From contig KV908384.1 in the NCBI GenBank assembly GCA_002005505.1, positions 176,067 through 201,066 of the forward strand: DNA of 25,000 nucleotides. The letters are read 5' to 3'. A program made the position numbers and the translations under genes. The notes below the pieces were generated by a model. It ran no database searches. It worked only from the letters and a program-made list of their open reading frames with translations, and was not told the origin of the DNA. The number at the start of each line of letters is the position of its first letter. Position 1 is the stretch's first letter. Shown here piece by piece: positions 10,478 through 25,000 of the stretch. Source of the stretch: Botryococcus braunii. Taxonomy: Eukaryota > Chlorophyta > Trebouxiophyceae.

Positions 10478-10837
10478 AGAACATAGCTTGATTCTCATTA
10501 CCTCCTCCGCTAACTCAGCTCTCTATCTCAAAGTGACTTCTCTCCTCCCAGTATAGCTCGAAGCATCCAACATCAAATGCTTTGCATGTTTGCCTGTTTG
10601 ATACCCTGCTGCAGGTACTGTTGGTACCTTACATGAGGAAAAAGAAAACTCGGGGCTTTCCACGGTGATGAGCTGAACCACAAGTCGAGGCTTTTCTTGT
10701 GATTTTTCATGAAGGATATGGACATCCGTGGGGACCTTCAAGGGATCAGTTGCGGCGGCACAATAGTAGCATGTTGTCTCGACCGCAGCCAGCCCTGCTA
10801 AATGGGCATCCTTTTCATCTTTTCTGTTTAAAGTTTC

Positions 10838-11631
10838 TCAAAGCTGTATGCATCCTTGTTCAAGATTATTCTGCAAGATAAACTTGAATGGAGAAAGGTA
10901 CTTTAGTAGAGATTGAACAGGGTAGCTGGGAGACAGTGCGCAGATCAAGGACGGGGGTCCCAATACTACAAGCTCTGGAGGAGGCACAGGCAAAGCCAAA
11001 GGTTTGGATGATGTGAGAGGGGTTCCAGGGCCCTTTCTCCTCACTCCGAGGTCCACGCATATTGATGTTTGGCCGCAGCACACCAGGTGGGTCACCTTGT
11101 CAATGCCCTCCTCCACCAGCCTGACAAAAGCAAAGCCTTGGTCGGAACCAGAATGTGTCAAAGTGCATCTTCGAAACATCTGGTCACTTGTCGCGCTTCC
11201 AATAAGCCTCCAGCTTCATTGCACATCCCAAACAAGTGTGTTTGACTCTGAAACTAAACCTCCAAAGTCTTTCAGGGATCCTGCCGCTCGTTACTCTGGC
11301 CGGAATTCATGCCTCTTCTGTTAAAGAATGAACCACTGGAGGGGGGACATAAAAGCCAAAGCTGTCACATACTGTCAAGCAAGGCCTTGTACACTTGTTC
11401 CGGGCCATTCAAATTAGCACTTTGGCATAGACCTGATCCTTCGATGTGCAATCTTGCAAACCACATCCTGCCGCTTGCCTGGGTCTTATGCCTCAACTTG
11501 GACGCATAGAGTGCGGTCCAGTCTGGGATTAGACCTGATGTTTTTAAACAGGATGCATTTACACACCAGGGTCCCGCTGGGACCAGTCCATCTTTCTGGA
11601 CTTCAATGAGTTCAATTGTATGTACTAGCAT
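10838..11631 (-). CDS. Possible minus-strand gene with an RRM-like segment
   Basis: Two minus-strand open blocks lie between the plus-strand genes. The upstream one (11,631 to 11,365, ATG-initiated) reads as ordinary soluble protein and ends close to a GTATGT donor-like site. The downstream block (11,179 to 10,838) contains DQGFAFVRL, which fits the RNP1 octapeptide of RNA-recognition motifs. A helix-like stretch (VEEGIDKVTHLV) and a possible last strand (ICVDLGVRRKG) follow, in the right order for the second half of an RRM, and then a proline-rich tail. No RNP2 strand was confidently placed and the exon join is not established. It could be a decayed gene, a real small RRM gene, or chance. 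Confidence 0.25.
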
Positions 11632-11983
11632 GGGTCTAGCCTCGCTCTTCTTTTAGGATTGTAACATGCTCTGAGCACTGACATTCTCATGAACAATATC
11701 TCCCAGCACAGGCCTTGATCCTATCTTGTTTGGGGATTGTTTTAGGCTCTGAGCGCGTATATCCCACAAAGACTATGTTTTAGCGTAGGCCTAGACCTTG
11801 TCATGATTCAGGATTGTTATTGCCCCTGGAAGGGTGATACCCTCACAAAAAGTGTGTTTCAGCATGGCTGACATTCTTCATTTTAGTAACCAATGTATCT
11901 TCCATTCTGGACTTTACCTTTGTACACCTGCCTTGGGGGTTTGTGACCATTTCCGCCAGCAAACATCTCGATCTGTTCGGGGA

Positions 11984-19913
<7,930 letters not shown>

Positions 19914-20796
19914 CGACTCCTGGCATGGCCTTGACATGGGGTTGACGAGTTCCGTGTGATTGTTAATATCAAACATTTCATCATACTACGCAGATTGCAG
20001 GACTGGGGAATTCCGTGCGTCAGATATGAATCATATTGTATTACTCATATAATTACCAAACCAGCAATACAACTTGGTCGGAGAGGGAGGTGGGGGGTAG
20101 AGGGAGGGAGGGGGTTGGGGGATTCCCCCTCCCGGGGGGGGGGGGGGGTTACATATAAGATAGGCCTGGGTATACCTATGTAAGATAGATTTTTTGCCTA
20201 AAGGTCCTGGAGCCACCTTCGGTCGCTATTGCCGGCAATAGCTTCTATGAACATTTTGCGAATCCACCCTTGCAATTGGGGATTGGGTCCCACGTCCAGG
20301 ACAAACGCGTGTGAATTTTTCCCCAAGATGTAATTACAAGCTTATTCAAAAAAGAGCTTTTCCTTCTTCTTGTTTGAAGATGAAGACTTCGGAGAAGAAT
20401 TCTTCTTCTTTCAACGAAATTGTAGGGGCCCGGAGGACCAACAAAAATTAAGCGAGGCAGCTGGTTTGATGCCCCTCGTCAGTCTTCAAGGTATATATGC
20501 TTTGACGAGACAGCAGGGCGGACGGGCACTAGTGATACCCATAATTGGGGACCAGTTCCCGAATCCGTCGGACTCCATATAACCCGGAAGAGTACTCGTG
20601 CGTGCAGGCCGGCTTTATGGGGTACGGTTTGGATGGGCTTCCCTCAAACCATCGGGAGCTTTTTCAAAGAAAAGGCACCTTTAGTATCTGGCCCATAGAT
20701 CTCGCATACCCGCATGATCTTCATGGCGGATTTATGCTGTGCGGTTACGATAGGCTTCACTCTATATATTAAAAGACAATACAGTGCGGCGTGGCA
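19914..20796. other. Convergent intergenic region with G-rich tract
   Basis: It separates the stop of the Myb gene from the stop of the minus-strand gene. It contains a purine-rich block at 20,078-20,148 ending in fifteen G (20,134-20,148), likely to form G-quadruplexes, and an AAGAAGAATTC-rich patch near 20,395. Short frames at 20,370-20,582 (+) and 20,545-20,772 (+) read as protein-like but carry no recognised domain and overlap each other. The 3' ends of both genes must lie here; no polyadenylation signal can be assigned with confidence. Confidence 0.6.

Positions 20797-25000
<4,204 letters not shown>

Noticed and set aside
20370..20772. Two short plus-strand frames that read as protein-like
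   Set aside because: They overlap in different frames between two convergent genes and show no domain or start/splice context; kept only as a note on the intergenic region.

Overview
The window looks like nuclear DNA of a eukaryote, most plausibly a green alga. Genes carry GT-AG introns with matching phases, coding exons are GC-rich, and the spacers are full of CT/GT microsatellites, poly-C/poly-G tracts and minisatellites. A plant-type telobox Myb domain and an HNH-like protein that recalls a plant family (from memory) also point to the green lineage. No rRNA, tRNA, CRISPR array or bacterial operon structure was seen. The lineage call is an inference; no species is claimed.

Layout. 1-3,900 is gene-poor. 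It holds a short LINE-type reverse-transcriptase remnant on the minus strand (about 2,038-2,370), an AT/GTAC-rich stretch with scraps of open frame, and a large CT/CCCT/GT microsatellite block. 3,945-4,916 (+) is an intronless polytopic membrane protein of unknown family whose last codons and stop lie inside a 37-bp minisatellite. 4,917-8,799 is repeat-rich spacer (36-bp, 34-bp and 108-bp repeats, long G/C runs). 8,800 to about 10,477 (+) is a split gene with an HNH-endonuclease-like core and a perfectly framed 93-bp tandem duplication. 10,500-11,983 is spacer with a weak minus-strand candidate that has an RRM-like RNP1 motif.

11,984-19,913 (+) is the most interesting gene. Five exons with consistent phases encode about 1,596 residues. 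A single N-terminal Myb domain is completed only when the 1,780-bp first intron is removed, giving the telobox signature LKDKWRNL across the junction. A long disordered region with seven 18-residue SP-rich repeats, a two-exon coiled coil and a second long disordered region follow. 20,797-25,000 (-) is a convergent multi-exon gene, cut by the window end. It has a large disordered exon with D-G-M repeats and an RS-like patch, then six small downstream exons with a coiled coil and a poly-lysine C-terminus. Its largest intron contains a long run of 17-18 bp minisatellite units ending in a 43-bp-arm hairpin.

No obvious pathway links the genes. The telobox protein and the minus-strand protein both look nuclear (DNA-binding domain, basic patches, disorder, coiled coils), but a shared role is speculation. 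Exon boundaries were read by eye from splice-site motifs and phase, with no transcript support.
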